33,571 nucleotides of DNA from Candidatus Fermentibacterota bacterium (GCA_016928395.1 JAFGKV010000067.1:1-33571), one strand, 5' to 3'; counted from the stretch's first letter, positions 1-9,458 are shown. Notes: generated from the sequence alone by a model not told the origin. Made by a program: numbers and translations.

Positions 1-798
1 CAGGGCTGGTTCGGGACGCGACCAGTCGACTGAGACCGCCAGCCCTTCCTGCCGTACGACTCGGGCGCTGCGAAGGGCCTCAATGGCCGTGGCGGCACGG
101 GCCAGCAGGGCTACTCCCACCAACCTACTGGCCCACCGCAATCGGCTGTCCGCCTTGGCCCGCATGCCACGGTACTCATCACGGAGGGGTGACACGAAAC
201 TGAAGTGAAGACCGTCAGCATCCTGCCACCAGTAGTCGCCGTTCCCGAATTCGTGGGGCGCCCAGTCCTCCCAGCCAAAGATATAGGCATTGGAGGCCTC
301 GATATCCTGGTAGTAACGGGTGCGGTCACGTTCGTAGGCGTCGCGGATGTCTCTCCAGTACACCGAATCTGCCCAGATGAAAGAAGGATCGATAATGCGG
401 AAAAACTCCCACCATTCATGCCACCCGCGCTCGGCATCGTTCCCATACTCGGGGTTGGTGAGCTCATAGTGCTCATCGGCGAAGCGACGATAGCTACGCT
501 GCATGTCGCTGCCGTCGTTTCGTAGCATGGCAAAACCGGCCCAGAGCGCCGCGTCAGTGGCCACGAAGGCCCACCCCATGGACCTTCCCTGGTAGATCTG
601 CCCGGCACCTGGCACCAGGGCAGACAGCAGGAATGAAAGGCCAGGCGACGGCGCACTGCCTTTCTGCCCATTGATTGCCGCCGCAGCGGCAGGCACCACC
701 GGCGGCGTAATGGCGAGATCCGTGCCGCGCATGAGAAACCGCAGCTCTTCCTGCGCCAAAGCGCCGTTTGACAGTGCCAGGAGCAACACAATCATCAT
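1..798 (-). CDS. exported DUF5683-like protein (3' end outside window)
   Basis: The reading frame stays open for 266 codons to the left edge, so the C-terminus is missing. It starts at an ATG-ATG pair. A GGGGAGG Shine-Dalgarno overlaps the end of the upstream protease gene, so the two are probably translationally coupled. The N-terminus is a short signal peptide (MMIVLLLALSNGALA), followed by a spacer and a hydrophobic segment containing ALVPGAGQIYQG. That motif is typical of DUF5683-type membrane proteins, whose function is unknown. The middle is rich in Trp and Tyr and predicted soluble, and a second hydrophobic stretch (LVGVALLARAATAIEAL) follows near the edge. The gene at 19402-19836 carries a similar LPGWGQ motif. 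Family membership is moderately sure; a role in the envelope is inferred from the signal peptide and neighbours. Confidence 0.7.
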   Translation of the reverse strand, partial: MMIVLLLALSNGALAQEELRFLMRGTDLAITPPVVPAAAAAINGQKGSAPSPGLSFLLSALVPGAGQIYQGRSMGWAFVATDAALWAGFAMLRNDGSDMQRSYRRFADEHYELTNPEYGNDAERGWHEWWEFFRIIDPSFIWADSVYWRDIRDAYERDRTRYYQDIEASNAYIFGWEDWAPHEFGNGDYWWQDADGLHFSFVSPLRDEYRGMRAKADSRLRWASRLVGVALLARAATAIEALRSARVVRQEGLAVSVDWSRPEPAL

Positions 799-808
799 CC
801 GTCCCACG

Positions 809-3800
809 TCATTCCTCCCCGACAATGGCAAACCGGTGGATGAGAGCCGTGGAGGCCCCTCCATCGCGGGCCTCCAAACGACAGAGGTAGACTCCCATGG
901 GAAGACGCGCCTCCCACCGCCAATCCTGCCGCTGACCTGAGGCGGTACCCTGCCATGCAGACCGGGACCGTCCGGCAGCATCCAAGATGGTGAGACTGAC
1001 TACCGCCCCCGGTCGCGCGCGGAACGAGATAGTGGCGTGGCCACCCGCCACGGGGCTCGGCCAGCAGTAGAACTCGTCAGCCTCAATTAGGTCTACGTTT
1101 CGCGAGGGAGTTGTCCCTGCGCCAGCCCAGCCGGTCATGGCGGCGTCTCCCCGCGGTAGGAACCACCCATTCAAGGCCTCGTAGGGAAGATCCCATGCAT
1201 GAAGGGATCCGAGGCTGTCTGCCACCACGATCTCAAGATCACCGTCGCCGTCCAGATCTAAGGCGCTGGCGCCGGTTGCCGACTGCACCGATAGGGGCCA
1301 GCCGCTGAGGCTGTGACCCGACGCCTGGCGGAGGTCGGCTTCATGACCGCCGACACACAGGAAATCGCCCAGCCCGTCGCCAGTGGCATCAAATGCCATG
1401 AGGGACAATACAGAGACCGTCGGGCCGGGGGGGCGCGACCCCATGCAATCGGTCAGGAGATGTCCTGCTGATGACCAGGCCCAAATCCCGCCCGCGCCAT
1501 CGGTCGCGGCGATATCCAAGGCTCCGTCACCATCGATATCGAAGATCAGAACAGGCGGCGTAAGCGGAGCCCCCGGCGTGACAGGCCAGCCTTGGCGGAC
1601 TTGCCCGTCACCGCCCAGAACCCACACCCCTTCCACGGATCCAACGACAATGTCCACGCCGCCGTCACCCTCCAGATCGGCGATCAGCGGTTCGAACAAC
1701 CCAGGGTGACCCTGTAGCGCGGGCCACCCGGAAGGAGATGAGCCGTCCATGGCCAGGGCATGCACACCATCTGCACAGAATACCAGGTCCCTCCTACCAT
1801 CGCCGTCTACGTCAGCCACCGCAGGAGGCCCCACGGCGCTATCACTCAGCACCACAGGCCAGCCGGCTGCCATCTGGGCGTCCAGGTTCAGAAGGCACGC
1901 GCGGCCGTCTGCGCTTCCCACGGCCACCTCCACCGCGCCGTCGCCGTCAAGATCAGCCAACACCGGCGTGGAAAGGGCGCGTCCTGTCGGCGTCACGGGC
2001 CACCCCGACAGGGGCACACCAGCCGCGGAACCGCGCAATGGGAATAGGACAAGGCGACCGCCCTGGGCCCCCGCGGCCACCAGTGCCTCTTGTTCTCCCT
2101 CCACCAAGAAGGCCGCCGGGGGATTCACGACCTGCTGGAAGCTGTCCCACAACTGCCGGGGCTGCCGGTCCTCGCCGATAGTGAAGATCCTGCCCCGTCC
2201 CGCAACCAAGATCACGGGCTCGCCCGACGAAGTTTGCATCACGTTTGGGACCGTGAGCGGTCCCTGGCTCACCGATACCGGCCACCCTTCCTGCCGCCAT
2301 GTCCGCTGGAACGTGAAGGTCATGGTAGGGCCGGCGGGGGAGATGTCGCTCACCTCCACATGCGTGAGCCGGGCTGCGTTGTTCCAGGATGCGGGCCGCG
2401 AATCATCGCCGAACCGATCGTTGTTGCCTGACCGGAAGGGGTCGTCGGGACCTCCCGCGGGATCCACCGCGACGGTGCCGGGAGGGCTGGAACCGGCCTC
2501 GTAGTACTGAAGGCCGATGTCCTCCACCCCGTCCGCTTCCTCCAGAGCGACGCCCCGGTGTCGGATGAGCGTATCGGCATCGGCATCATACTCCAGGTAG
2601 TTGGGGAGACCCCACTCCCACAGGCCGACGGTGGTGTCTACGTGCCAGAGCAGCATCCCGGATCCCGGGAGACCCGCGTCATACTCGGAAGTCGTGCTAT
2701 CGCTCTCCGCCGATGAAGGGCCGAGGATCACGCCGTGGTCCGTCTTGAGATACACGGCGGGATCCCCGTCCGTATCGCCCTGGCGGTTCTCGATGAGGAA
2801 ATGCTCGGTGTCACTGAGCGTGATACGGTAGGCCGAGGGCGCGAGAGTGGTCGCTGTTATCGAATACTGACCGTCTCCTCCCAGTTCATCGGGGACCACC
2901 CAGCCGAGCAGTATCTTGCTGAAGACGCACAGTGAGGGAGGAAGCACTCCGGTGAGGACTCGCCCGTGTTGATCCTGGAATGCCATCCCGTCTCCGTTGT
3001 CCATGAGGGCCCAGTATCCCACCACATTGCTCCAGTAGGAATAATCATAGAGATCCAGAAGACCGAGCTGATGTCCGAACTCATGGGCGAGTTCGGAATG
3101 GATGCACGCGATCTCGCGACTGGGATCCAGATCCTGGTGTATCGCCTCCGGCATGACGATGAGATCATCCACTGCGTGGGTGCTGTCATCGACCATGACC
3201 GGCGCGCCCAGCAAAGTGGTGAGCGACGGTATGTACGCCGTGATGAGATCGCAGGGCGAATCACCATTGTAGTCGTGCTGCCAATCTCCTCCGGCATGAA
3301 ACACGATGTAGGCATCAAAGTCGCTGACAACCACCGACGAATCGCTATCCACGGCTTTCAACGCATCGGCACCCAGGCGAGCCAGGCGTTTCTCCCGCTC
3401 CTGCAGATCGGAGGAGTTCAGGTAGTAGCTGTACCACGCGGTGCGATGGGGCATCCGGTACGCGCCGTCATCTTCATCGGGAGTGACCCGATACTCCACT
3501 GTCACCGCCCCGTATGACTGCACGGCGTAGTATCGGGCCAAGGCCTCCAGTACACCCTCGAAGTAGCGCTTGTTGTGCGGGGGCGCGCCGGGATACCTGT
3601 CCGGCGTGTCCTGACCGGAGAGATCGAACATCCCATCGCCCGAGATTCCGCACACATCACCAGGATCGGGTGGCGGGAAGTCGACTCGGATGGCCAGTAC
3701 GCGGAGAGTCGCCCGCGTTGTTCCGCGCTGGCGGGGGATCAACTGCCTGCGGCTTCCCCCTGGGAACATCCGGGGCGGCGCCCGCCGCGCGACTCGTTGT

Positions 3801-3925
3801 CGGAGAGCGGAATGCTCGACCCGTTCTGCCCGCAATGAGCCGGCCCGGCCCTGGCTAGGGGTGAGGAATACCGCAGTCAGAAAAGCGAAGGCGCCGAAAA
3901 GCAGCCTGTGACTATGATGGCGCAC
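809..3925 (-). CDS. secreted M6-family metalloprotease with FG-GAP repeats and FlgD/T9SS-like C-terminus
   Basis: This is a 1038-residue exported zinc protease. A signal peptide covers about residues 1-29. The catalytic region carries HEFGHQLGLLD at 281-291: two zinc-binding His, the catalytic Glu and a third ligand of the M6 (immune inhibitor A-like) family, followed by DLYD and a downstream ALMDNGDG. Residues of roughly 640-930 hold repeated DxDGDGxxD segments of the FG-GAP/VCBS type, expected to fold as a calcium-binding beta-propeller. The last 80 residues (SPVAGGHATISF, then DAAGRSRSAW and GVYLCRLEA) match the FlgD-like/type IX sorting-domain pattern. The start is GTG, two bases after the stop of the PorV-like gene, with only a weak Shine-Dalgarno, which suggests coupling. 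The target of the protease is unknown. The role is probably extracellular or surface-attached proteolysis. Confidence 0.9.
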   Translation of the reverse strand: MRHHSHRLLFGAFAFLTAVFLTPSQGRAGSLRAERVEHSALRQRVARRAPPRMFPGGSRRQLIPRQRGTTRATLRVLAIRVDFPPPDPGDVCGISGDGMFDLSGQDTPDRYPGAPPHNKRYFEGVLEALARYYAVQSYGAVTVEYRVTPDEDDGAYRMPHRTAWYSYYLNSSDLQEREKRLARLGADALKAVDSDSSVVVSDFDAYIVFHAGGDWQHDYNGDSPCDLITAYIPSLTTLLGAPVMVDDSTHAVDDLIVMPEAIHQDLDPSREIACIHSELAHEFGHQLGLLDLYDYSYWSNVVGYWALMDNGDGMAFQDQHGRVLTGVLPPSLCVFSKILLGWVVPDELGGDGQYSITATTLAPSAYRITLSDTEHFLIENRQGDTDGDPAVYLKTDHGVILGPSSAESDSTTSEYDAGLPGSGMLLWHVDTTVGLWEWGLPNYLEYDADADTLIRHRGVALEEADGVEDIGLQYYEAGSSPPGTVAVDPAGGPDDPFRSGNNDRFGDDSRPASWNNAARLTHVEVSDISPAGPTMTFTFQRTWRQEGWPVSVSQGPLTVPNVMQTSSGEPVILVAGRGRIFTIGEDRQPRQLWDSFQQVVNPPAAFLVEGEQEALVAAGAQGGRLVLFPLRGSAAGVPLSGWPVTPTGRALSTPVLADLDGDGAVEVAVGSADGRACLLNLDAQMAAGWPVVLSDSAVGPPAVADVDGDGRRDLVFCADGVHALAMDGSSPSGWPALQGHPGLFEPLIADLEGDGGVDIVVGSVEGVWVLGGDGQVRQGWPVTPGAPLTPPVLIFDIDGDGALDIAATDGAGGIWAWSSAGHLLTDCMGSRPPGPTVSVLSLMAFDATGDGLGDFLCVGGHEADLRQASGHSLSGWPLSVQSATGASALDLDGDGDLEIVVADSLGSLHAWDLPYEALNGWFLPRGDAAMTGWAGAGTTPSRNVDLIEADEFYCWPSPVAGGHATISFRARPGAVVSLTILDAAGRSRSAWQGTASGQRQDWRWEARLPMGVYLCRLEARDGGASTALIHRFAIVGEE

Positions 3926-3927
3926 CG

Positions 3928-4968
3928 TCAGATGAGCACCCTGAGAGAATACATCTTGGTGTAGGTGCTCCCCAGGTCCTCCGGAGGCGCGATGAACGCG
4001 AAGTCGAATTGGAAAGACTTGTATTTGAGGCCGCCGCCGAACGTCGCACCCTTGGGTACGTTGGGGGCCTCTCGGTCATAGTAGTACCCACCGCGCAAAA
4101 ACACGGCGTAGGCATCATCAACGTCCGCATATTTGTACTCGGCGCCGATGCACCGCTGGCTTTCCCGGATTTCGTTGGCGAAACCGTCCTTGGACCAGTT
4201 GACCATGACCTTGTCGAATTCGGTTGAAAGCAGAAGAGACCCGATCGAGGGGCGGTTCATGATCTCGTAGGCCAGCCCGACCCGCAGAAGCCGCGGCAAG
4301 GGATCTGAGGCGGCCTCAGACCGGTAGGAAATTTCGGGTCCCACATTGGAGAGACTGGCCCCCAGGCGCAACCCATTGAGGAACCCAGGTCCTTTCATCC
4401 GGTATAGCCAGCCGACATCCACCGCCCAGTTGCTGCCCACCCCATCTTGAGGATGGAGCTGGCTTCGGATGTACTTCAGATTGCCCCCCACACCCATGTT
4501 CGACGTCACACGGGTGCTGTACGATAGATTCAAAGCAATGTCATAGACCCGGAACATACCCAGTTCGTTGTTGTTCTCGTCGGTCTCCATGACCTCGCCC
4601 ACATGCAGGTAGTTGGCACTGACCGCGAAGTGGCCCCATCCCGGCACGTGCTGCGTGTAGGCGAAGTACTCCAAGTAGAGATCGTCCAAGTCAAACACCG
4701 GCATCCACGGTGAGTGCATCAGAAACAGCTCTCGCGGGCAGCGCGATTCAGAATCCTCATCACACGTGAGAGCCAGGCCACCGGGGTTATAGAACGCGGC
4801 GGTGGCATCATCCGACACCGCAACAAAGGCCTGGCCCATGCCTCTGGCCCGCGCGCCCGGCGCTAGAAGGAGGAACACCACCGCAGTGCCTACCTCGCCC
4901 TGAGCCGGTTGGGGTAGCATGCATGCGGTGAGTGCGACCAAAACGGTTGCGGTGAATCTGTGAAGCAC
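3928..4968 (-). CDS. PorV/PorQ-family outer membrane protein
   Basis: This is a 346-residue exported protein. A signal peptide is followed by the hallmark ARGMGQAFVAVSDDATAAFYNPGGLA, the N-terminal signature shared by PorV/PorQ and FadL-like beta-barrels of FCB bacteria. The rest alternates in a way expected for an outer-membrane barrel and ends in aromatic/hydrophobic strands (FQFDFAFIAPP). The start is GTG at 4968 with GGAGG seven bases upstream. In type IX secretion, PorV shuttles folded cargo to the PorU attachment complex. Here it sits two bases upstream of a protease that has a sorting-like C-terminus, so a dedicated export or anchoring role for that cargo is plausible. That role is inference: no other type IX components are present in this window. 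Confidence 0.85.
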   Translation of the reverse strand: MLHRFTATVLVALTACMLPQPAQGEVGTAVVFLLLAPGARARGMGQAFVAVSDDATAAFYNPGGLALTCDEDSESRCPRELFLMHSPWMPVFDLDDLYLEYFAYTQHVPGWGHFAVSANYLHVGEVMETDENNNELGMFRVYDIALNLSYSTRVTSNMGVGGNLKYIRSQLHPQDGVGSNWAVDVGWLYRMKGPGFLNGLRLGASLSNVGPEISYRSEAASDPLPRLLRVGLAYEIMNRPSIGSLLLSTEFDKVMVNWSKDGFANEIRESQRCIGAEYKYADVDDAYAVFLRGGYYYDREAPNVPKGATFGGGLKYKSFQFDFAFIAPPEDLGSTYTKMYSLRVLI

Positions 4969-5023
4969 GTGCTGTCCTCCTCGAGGCTGTAGCGGATCTC
5001 GCTAAGAATGGTTGGGTGAGCCG

Positions 5024-6073
5024 TCAGCTCCCATTGAGCATACCCTCACCCCGGGCGGTGGTTCCAGGTGATCCCAGCGACACCACGAAGGCCGTCAATG
5101 CGGTATCCAGTCGTGCCGACCCCGATTTCCAGGCAAGCTCCGCCTTGAACAGATCATCGAAGGCTTGAAGCACTCCCTCGGCGGTCCATCCACGGGCCCG
5201 GGATACAACCTCCTTGAGTCTCCAGGGAGGAAACTTCCCCGCAAGGGCATCCGGAGCGAGAAACACCGCCATTCGGATCTCCTCGAAGAGGGAAACTAAG
5301 GCGGGTAGTGCCCGCGCCGTGTTTCGAGGAAGCAACAGCACGTCATCCAATGCCTGTAGGGCCCGGGGGACGTCACACGATGCCACGGCCTCCAAGAGCT
5401 CGGGGAGTGAGCCCGCACTGGAGTCTGCCACCTCATCAACCATGGAGCGAGTGATCTCCGTGTCGCCTCCCGCGTAGGCCGCCAGTTTGCCCAGTTCCTG
5501 CTCCAGATCCAACAGGTTGGATCCGGTGAGGGCGACAAGGCGGGCGACGGCTGCCCCGTCAATGCGAAGACCCCGTTCATGCGCTTCGCGCCGTATCCAT
5601 TGGCCCAACTGCCGCTCCGGGAGCGGATACGCACCGTAGCAGGCCATCGCCTTGACAATGTCGCCACCTGGCATGGAGGGCAATGAGATCGACGGGCTGG
5701 CCAGCAGCACCAGGCACCAGGAGGCCTCACGTTCGGAGAGCGTCGAGGCCAGTTGACGGGCTTCCCGGGTTGGCTTTCCACCACGCTGCGCTTTGGCCAA
5801 GAGCTTCTCGGCCTGTCGCACGATGACCAGACGCCTCGGAGCGACCATGGGCAGAGTGGAGATCTCCTCGGCCACATCAGCCAAGCTCGCCTCCGTGCCG
5901 GAAAGCTCCGCGAGATCCAGAGGGCGCACCTGGCCGCAAAGCTCCATGATGCGATCCAAGGCGCGTCTCGTCAGATACTCCTCCGGGCCGTACAGCAGGT
6001 AGGCCTCCCTGAGAAGAGGAGATGAAGCGGTGAGTTCGGCCCATAGGTCGGGAAAGTACGTACGCTTGGCCAT
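5024..6073 (-). CDS. holA: DNA polymerase III subunit delta
   Basis: HolA is the clamp-loader subunit that opens the beta sliding clamp. The 349-residue length is normal for the family. Residues about 25-34 read LLYGPEEYL, matching the degenerate nucleotide-binding region of delta (LYGxExxL). Further along come the PMVAPRRLVIVRQAEKL strand-helix and DLEQELGKLAAYAGG with following helices, all characteristic of HolA. I chose the ATG at 6073 (MAKRTYFP). An in-frame GTG 18 bases upstream has no better ribosome site, and GAGG lies about ten bases before the ATG. The gene is followed after about 55 bases by the PorV-like gene on the same strand, and it is divergent from the PEGA gene with only 44 bases between starts. 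Confidence 0.92.
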   Translation of the reverse strand: MAKRTYFPDLWAELTASSPLLREAYLLYGPEEYLTRRALDRIMELCGQVRPLDLAELSGTEASLADVAEEISTLPMVAPRRLVIVRQAEKLLAKAQRGGKPTREARQLASTLSEREASWCLVLLASPSISLPSMPGGDIVKAMACYGAYPLPERQLGQWIRREAHERGLRIDGAAVARLVALTGSNLLDLEQELGKLAAYAGGDTEITRSMVDEVADSSAGSLPELLEAVASCDVPRALQALDDVLLLPRNTARALPALVSLFEEIRMAVFLAPDALAGKFPPWRLKEVVSRARGWTAEGVLQAFDDLFKAELAWKSGSARLDTALTAFVVSLGSPGTTARGEGMLNGS

Positions 6074-6117
6074 GGGTGACAAACCTCGCACCGCGGATCA
6101 CATTGTCCGCAGCGCTC

Positions 6118-6885
6118 ATGAGAAGGGATCGTTACGTTTGGCCTCCAACTAGAGAAGCCGTTGTGTGTGGTCAACTCCTGCTTGCGTTGCTGCTTGGGAT
6201 AGCGTCTCATACCCGGCTGCACGTCGCCACTGTTCCCACAGGGCTGGACGTGTGGGTAAATGAATCGATGCGTGGTCCCGCGCCGGTGACAGTGGAAGAC
6301 ATTGCCCCGGGCCTCTGTTCAATACGGGTCGCATCGCGGCACCATTGGGCGATACAGCCGGTCGACACCGTGGTACACCTCCGTCAAGGCACGAACTACC
6401 TTGTCTTGACTGCCCCGGGTGCCCTTCAGATCATCTGCGAGGGCTTGGCAGCGATGGTTGAAGAAGACGAACGCATCATCGGCCATACTCCTCTACTCAT
6501 CTCACGGGCCGCCTCACGACGGCACCGGTTCAGGGTGTGGACCGATGGAATAGTGCTTCATCAATGGGACTGGACACCGTCGCCCGGGGCTTTCGCCACG
6601 GTCTCGGTCTTCCCTCCACGACTAATCGCGAAGAGTCCACGCCACGGCCGGATTCGGGGTGCAGCCGTCGCCGCTGCGGCCTCTGCAGCTATGGCGGTTG
6701 CATCCGCGGTACTGGCTCGGCACGCTGACGACGCCTTCGACGACTATGCCGCCACGGCTAATCCCGATCGGGGACGCACCCTGTTTCGTCGGGCACGGCG
6801 TCTGGATCGGTGGTCATCGGGGTTGTGGACCGGATTCGAAATCGGTGCCGCGGCCGCGCTTGTCTGGTGGATTGTCTCGCCATGA
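6118..6885 (+). CDS. PEGA-domain membrane protein
   Basis: This protein has 255 residues from the ATG at 6118. A GTG start in the same frame at 6076 is possible but would overlap the divergent holA promoter region. After an N-terminal hydrophobic segment (QLLLALLLGIA), residues about 33-100 hold a PEGA domain: VATVPTGLDVWVNES, GPAPVTVEDIAPG and a final hydrophobic strand. PEGA domains are small beta-sandwiches found in surface proteins. The C-terminal part has two hydrophobic helices (AAVAAAASAAMAVASAVLA and EIGAAAALVWWIV) separated by a charged loop, so the protein is probably anchored at both ends. Its stop overlaps the next start as ATGA, showing an operon. Its function is unknown; a part in an envelope assembly is inferred from the neighbours. 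Confidence 0.75.
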   Translation: MRRDRYVWPPTREAVVCGQLLLALLLGIASHTRLHVATVPTGLDVWVNESMRGPAPVTVEDIAPGLCSIRVASRHHWAIQPVDTVVHLRQGTNYLVLTAPGALQIICEGLAAMVEEDERIIGHTPLLISRAASRRHRFRVWTDGIVLHQWDWTPSPGAFATVSVFPPRLIAKSPRHGRIRGAAVAAAASAAMAVASAVLARHADDAFDDYAATANPDRGRTLFRRARRLDRWSSGLWTGFEIGAAAALVWWIVSP

Positions 6886-8087
6886 GGCGCATCTGGCTGG
6901 CTCTCTTCGCTCTGACTTCGCTGTGGTGCAGCAATCGTCAACACACCAACCCGTTTGACCCGCAGAATCCCGACACAGGCGGGCAACCGTTGAAGCTGTG
7001 GGCCATTCCCGCCATGTCTGGCGTGCGCGTGCACTGGTCCGCGCCGGACATGGCGGATCGTGAACCTTTGAGACTGCTGAGAACCCGTCCTGGCCATGGC
7101 ACAGACACCCTGCTGGCCGACATGCCCTCCGCTGGTACATGGATGGATCATCCACCCGCATCCGGTGCACTTCGGTACACAGTGGAGGCCGACGTGATCG
7201 GATGGAGTGGGGTACACCGTTCCGACACATCAGTAGCGGCACTCTCCCCCGGTACATGCTGGGTGGCATCGGGATATGATCATCTGGCCCTGGTGTCACC
7301 CTTCACTCCTTCGTTACTTCCCTCCGTGTCTGTCGGCACCTTCCTTGTCGACGTAAGTTCCACGGGTGAGGTGCTGTGGGCGGCCGGAATGCCCGGAGGC
7401 GTGGTGTACCGCGTGGAAGCATCGACACAGAGTCCTTTCGTGAGCGCCCATTGGGAGACATCGCTGCCTCTTTGCGCGATTACGACATCACCTCGCCTAA
7501 ACCGTGTCCTACTTGTGCACACCGACGGGCTTTCATGGCTCGATCCAGCTCAGCACATACTGGAACCGTGGCCAGCAACCCACGTATGTTCACTCCGATT
7601 CGGGAGACTGGCGCCAGATGGAGAACACGCCTGGGTGTGGTATGCCGATGATTCGTTGGCCTGCCTATCGCCCGGCGACGCGACTCCGACCGTCTTTGGT
7701 GCCTTGAGCCGCGTGGTTGACCTCTCCCCGGTCTCAGGCTCGTGGTGCTGGGTGGGTAGCGGTAACGGCCTCTTCCGTGCAGACCCCGGCGGCATCCTGG
7801 CGGTCCTGGCTCAACCCGTTTCTGCCGTCTTTGGGATGTCGGCTGAAAGATGCTGGGTGTCTCTGGAGGATGGCACCGTACGCTTGGTGACGCTCCAAGG
7901 TGACATCCTGGAATCGCGCCCTCTCGGAGGACACAGCCTCTGCTTCGACCATGACAGCGGAATGCTGTGGGTTGTGGCGGGCGAAGCGAGATTGTGGAAG
8001 CTGTCCAGTACTCTGGAGACGGCCGCCGATCTGGATCTTCCGATACGACCCTGGGCCGTGCTCCCCGGACCTCGGTCTGTTCGATGA
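6882..8087 (+). CDS. probable lipoprotein with beta-propeller-like repeats
   Basis: This 401-residue protein starts with the ATG of an ATGA overlap with the PEGA gene, so the two are co-translated. The N-terminus (MRRIWLALFALTSLWC) is a signal sequence ending in Cys16. The lipobox is imperfect because Trp precedes the Cys. Soon after come NPFDPQNPD, a tail seen in many lipoproteins of FCB-group and related candidate phyla. An early Fn3-like stretch (WAIPAMSGVRVHWSAPD) is followed by repeated units with W or C at strand ends (CWVASGYDHLALV, CWVGSGNGLFRAD, CWVSLEDGTVRLV, LWVVAGEARLWKL), as in a WD/NHL-type propeller. It could bind a partner protein or a glycan. I do not recognise an enzyme motif. 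Confidence 0.75.
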   Translation: MRRIWLALFALTSLWCSNRQHTNPFDPQNPDTGGQPLKLWAIPAMSGVRVHWSAPDMADREPLRLLRTRPGHGTDTLLADMPSAGTWMDHPPASGALRYTVEADVIGWSGVHRSDTSVAALSPGTCWVASGYDHLALVSPFTPSLLPSVSVGTFLVDVSSTGEVLWAAGMPGGVVYRVEASTQSPFVSAHWETSLPLCAITTSPRLNRVLLVHTDGLSWLDPAQHILEPWPATHVCSLRFGRLAPDGEHAWVWYADDSLACLSPGDATPTVFGALSRVVDLSPVSGSWCWVGSGNGLFRADPGGILAVLAQPVSAVFGMSAERCWVSLEDGTVRLVTLQGDILESRPLGGHSLCFDHDSGMLWVVAGEARLWKLSSTLETAADLDLPIRPWAVLPGPRSVR

Positions 8088-8107
8088 ACGGCGTGTTCAC
8101 TCGATGC

Positions 8108-8136
8108 TTGACAGAGAGCACGCGCCCTTTTTCTGT
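8108..8136 (+). promoter_or_regulatory. weak sigma-70 promoter candidate before the TPR/SH3 gene
   Basis: A perfect TTGACA at 8108-8113 is followed after 17 bases by TTCTGT at 8131-8136, which is a poor -10. It lies in the 109-base gap before the TPR/SH3 gene. Only the -35 is convincing. Confidence 0.25.
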
Positions 8137-8196
8137 ACGGAAAGGGATCGGCTTCAGGCAGAGTGTCTCCCGGGCGTTTCAAGGAAGGATTACACC

Positions 8197-9378
8197 ATGA
8201 GATCTCGATCTTCAAATCTGCTGTTTCTGTTGCTGGCCGTGGGACTGAACGCCATGTGCGGCCCACCTGCGTTGTTGGCGCCCCCATCCTCCTATCGATC
8301 AACGGCAGATGCGGTGCGGGCCTATCAAGACGCCCTCGGCCGTGACCCTGATGATGCCAAGGCACACCTGTGGCTGGGGATGATCATGATCCAGGAGGGC
8401 AACCGGGAGGAAGGCATACCCCATCTTTACAGTGCTAAGAAAGCCGATCCCTCCCTGACAGAGGCCTTCGTGGCGTTGGGTCGTCAGCTTGAGATCGACG
8501 GCAAGTACCCCGAGGCTCTTGCGCTGTACGATGAGGGGATCAGGGGAAATGACGCCGTGCGGCACGTGGTCGAACGCAAACACGACCTCGAACAGCGCCG
8601 AGCCTCGGCGCTCAACAAGGTCGATATCGCATGGGCCCTCATGTCCCAAGGCAAACCTGAGGACGCCTTGGACCTGCTCCGAGCGATCCCCGCAGAATTG
8701 CCTGACATTGCCCGGGTTCATGAGCTGACTGCCCGGGCAGCCGTGGATATCGCCAAGTCTCTCTTGACCTATGATGACCGCAAGGCGCTGATGGTGGAGG
8801 CCCAGGCGGCCATCACGGCTGCCGTCGCTTCCGGATCGCCAAATGTGGAGACGCTATCCTCAGTGGTTGACAGCCTTCGAGCGCACGACGAAGAGCATGT
8901 GGCCCAGGCAAGGGAGAAGGTCGAGGAGGGGGGTCAGACCTTCATGCGCGACATCTGCCTGTCGCAGAGGGCTCCGCTTCTCACCGTCACCAATCGCCGC
9001 GCATACGATGTGACATTGGACGTGCATTTCCTGGGTGGAGCAAGTCAGTCGGTGGTGATCAATGATCAGGTTGCGATGCGATCAAGCCCAAGCCGTGATG
9101 CCGACCGGGTGGCACTCCTTCCCCGGGGAACCGCGGTGTGGCCAACGCGACAGGGACCGGAGGACTACGTGTACGTCATGTCGGCCATCGGCGAGGGGTG
9201 GGTCGCCGGTTCGATGATCGACCGGGCCAGCTTCGTGAGCTTCACCATTCGTGCAGGATCCACCCTTCGCGTTGTGCTGAATCCAGGATCGGTTCAATTT
9301 CGGCTAGGCCGGGGCATGCGAAGCCTTGCCGAGGGCACGGAGGAGTTCCTCCCCTACCTGTGTTACTCGTGGGAGTAG
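8197..9378 (+). CDS. exported TPR protein with C-terminal bacterial SH3 domain
   Basis: This is a 393-residue protein starting at an ATG six bases after AAGGAAGGAT. The N-terminus is a signal sequence (NLLFLLLAVGLNAMC), possibly a non-canonical lipoprotein signal with Cys21. Residues about 30-210 contain TPR repeats (AYQDALGRDPDDAKAHLWLG, AFVALGRQLEIDGKYPEALALYDEG, ALMSQGKPEDALDLLRAIP). Near the C-terminus, VAMRSSPSRDADRVALLPRGTAV and a later GWVAGSMI match bacterial SH3 (SH3_3) domains, which often bind cell-wall peptides or partner proteins. It lies about 110 bases after the propeller lipoprotein on the same strand. A scaffold role in the envelope fits, but no specific partner can be named. 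Confidence 0.82.
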   Translation: MRSRSSNLLFLLLAVGLNAMCGPPALLAPPSSYRSTADAVRAYQDALGRDPDDAKAHLWLGMIMIQEGNREEGIPHLYSAKKADPSLTEAFVALGRQLEIDGKYPEALALYDEGIRGNDAVRHVVERKHDLEQRRASALNKVDIAWALMSQGKPEDALDLLRAIPAELPDIARVHELTARAAVDIAKSLLTYDDRKALMVEAQAAITAAVASGSPNVETLSSVVDSLRAHDEEHVAQAREKVEEGGQTFMRDICLSQRAPLLTVTNRRAYDVTLDVHFLGGASQSVVINDQVAMRSSPSRDADRVALLPRGTAVWPTRQGPEDYVYVMSAIGEGWVAGSMIDRASFVSFTIRAGSTLRVVLNPGSVQFRLGRGMRSLAEGTEEFLPYLCYSWE

Positions 9379-9458
9379 CAGTGGGCGAATGGCGAGCACG
9401 CGCCGCCCACGACACGAGACGGGGCGGCCATGTCGCCTATCATCGTTTCGACAAGTGA

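Noticed and set aside
111-791. Minus-strand frame of 226 codons at the left edge
   Set aside because: The frame starting at 798 has a signal peptide, a Shine-Dalgarno and the DUF5683-type motif; this one is its out-of-frame shadow rich in Ser/Thr/Pro.
7900-8196. An upstream extension of the TPR/SH3 protein overlapping the propeller lipoprotein
   Set aside because: The ATG at 8197 has a strong ribosome site followed directly by a signal peptide.
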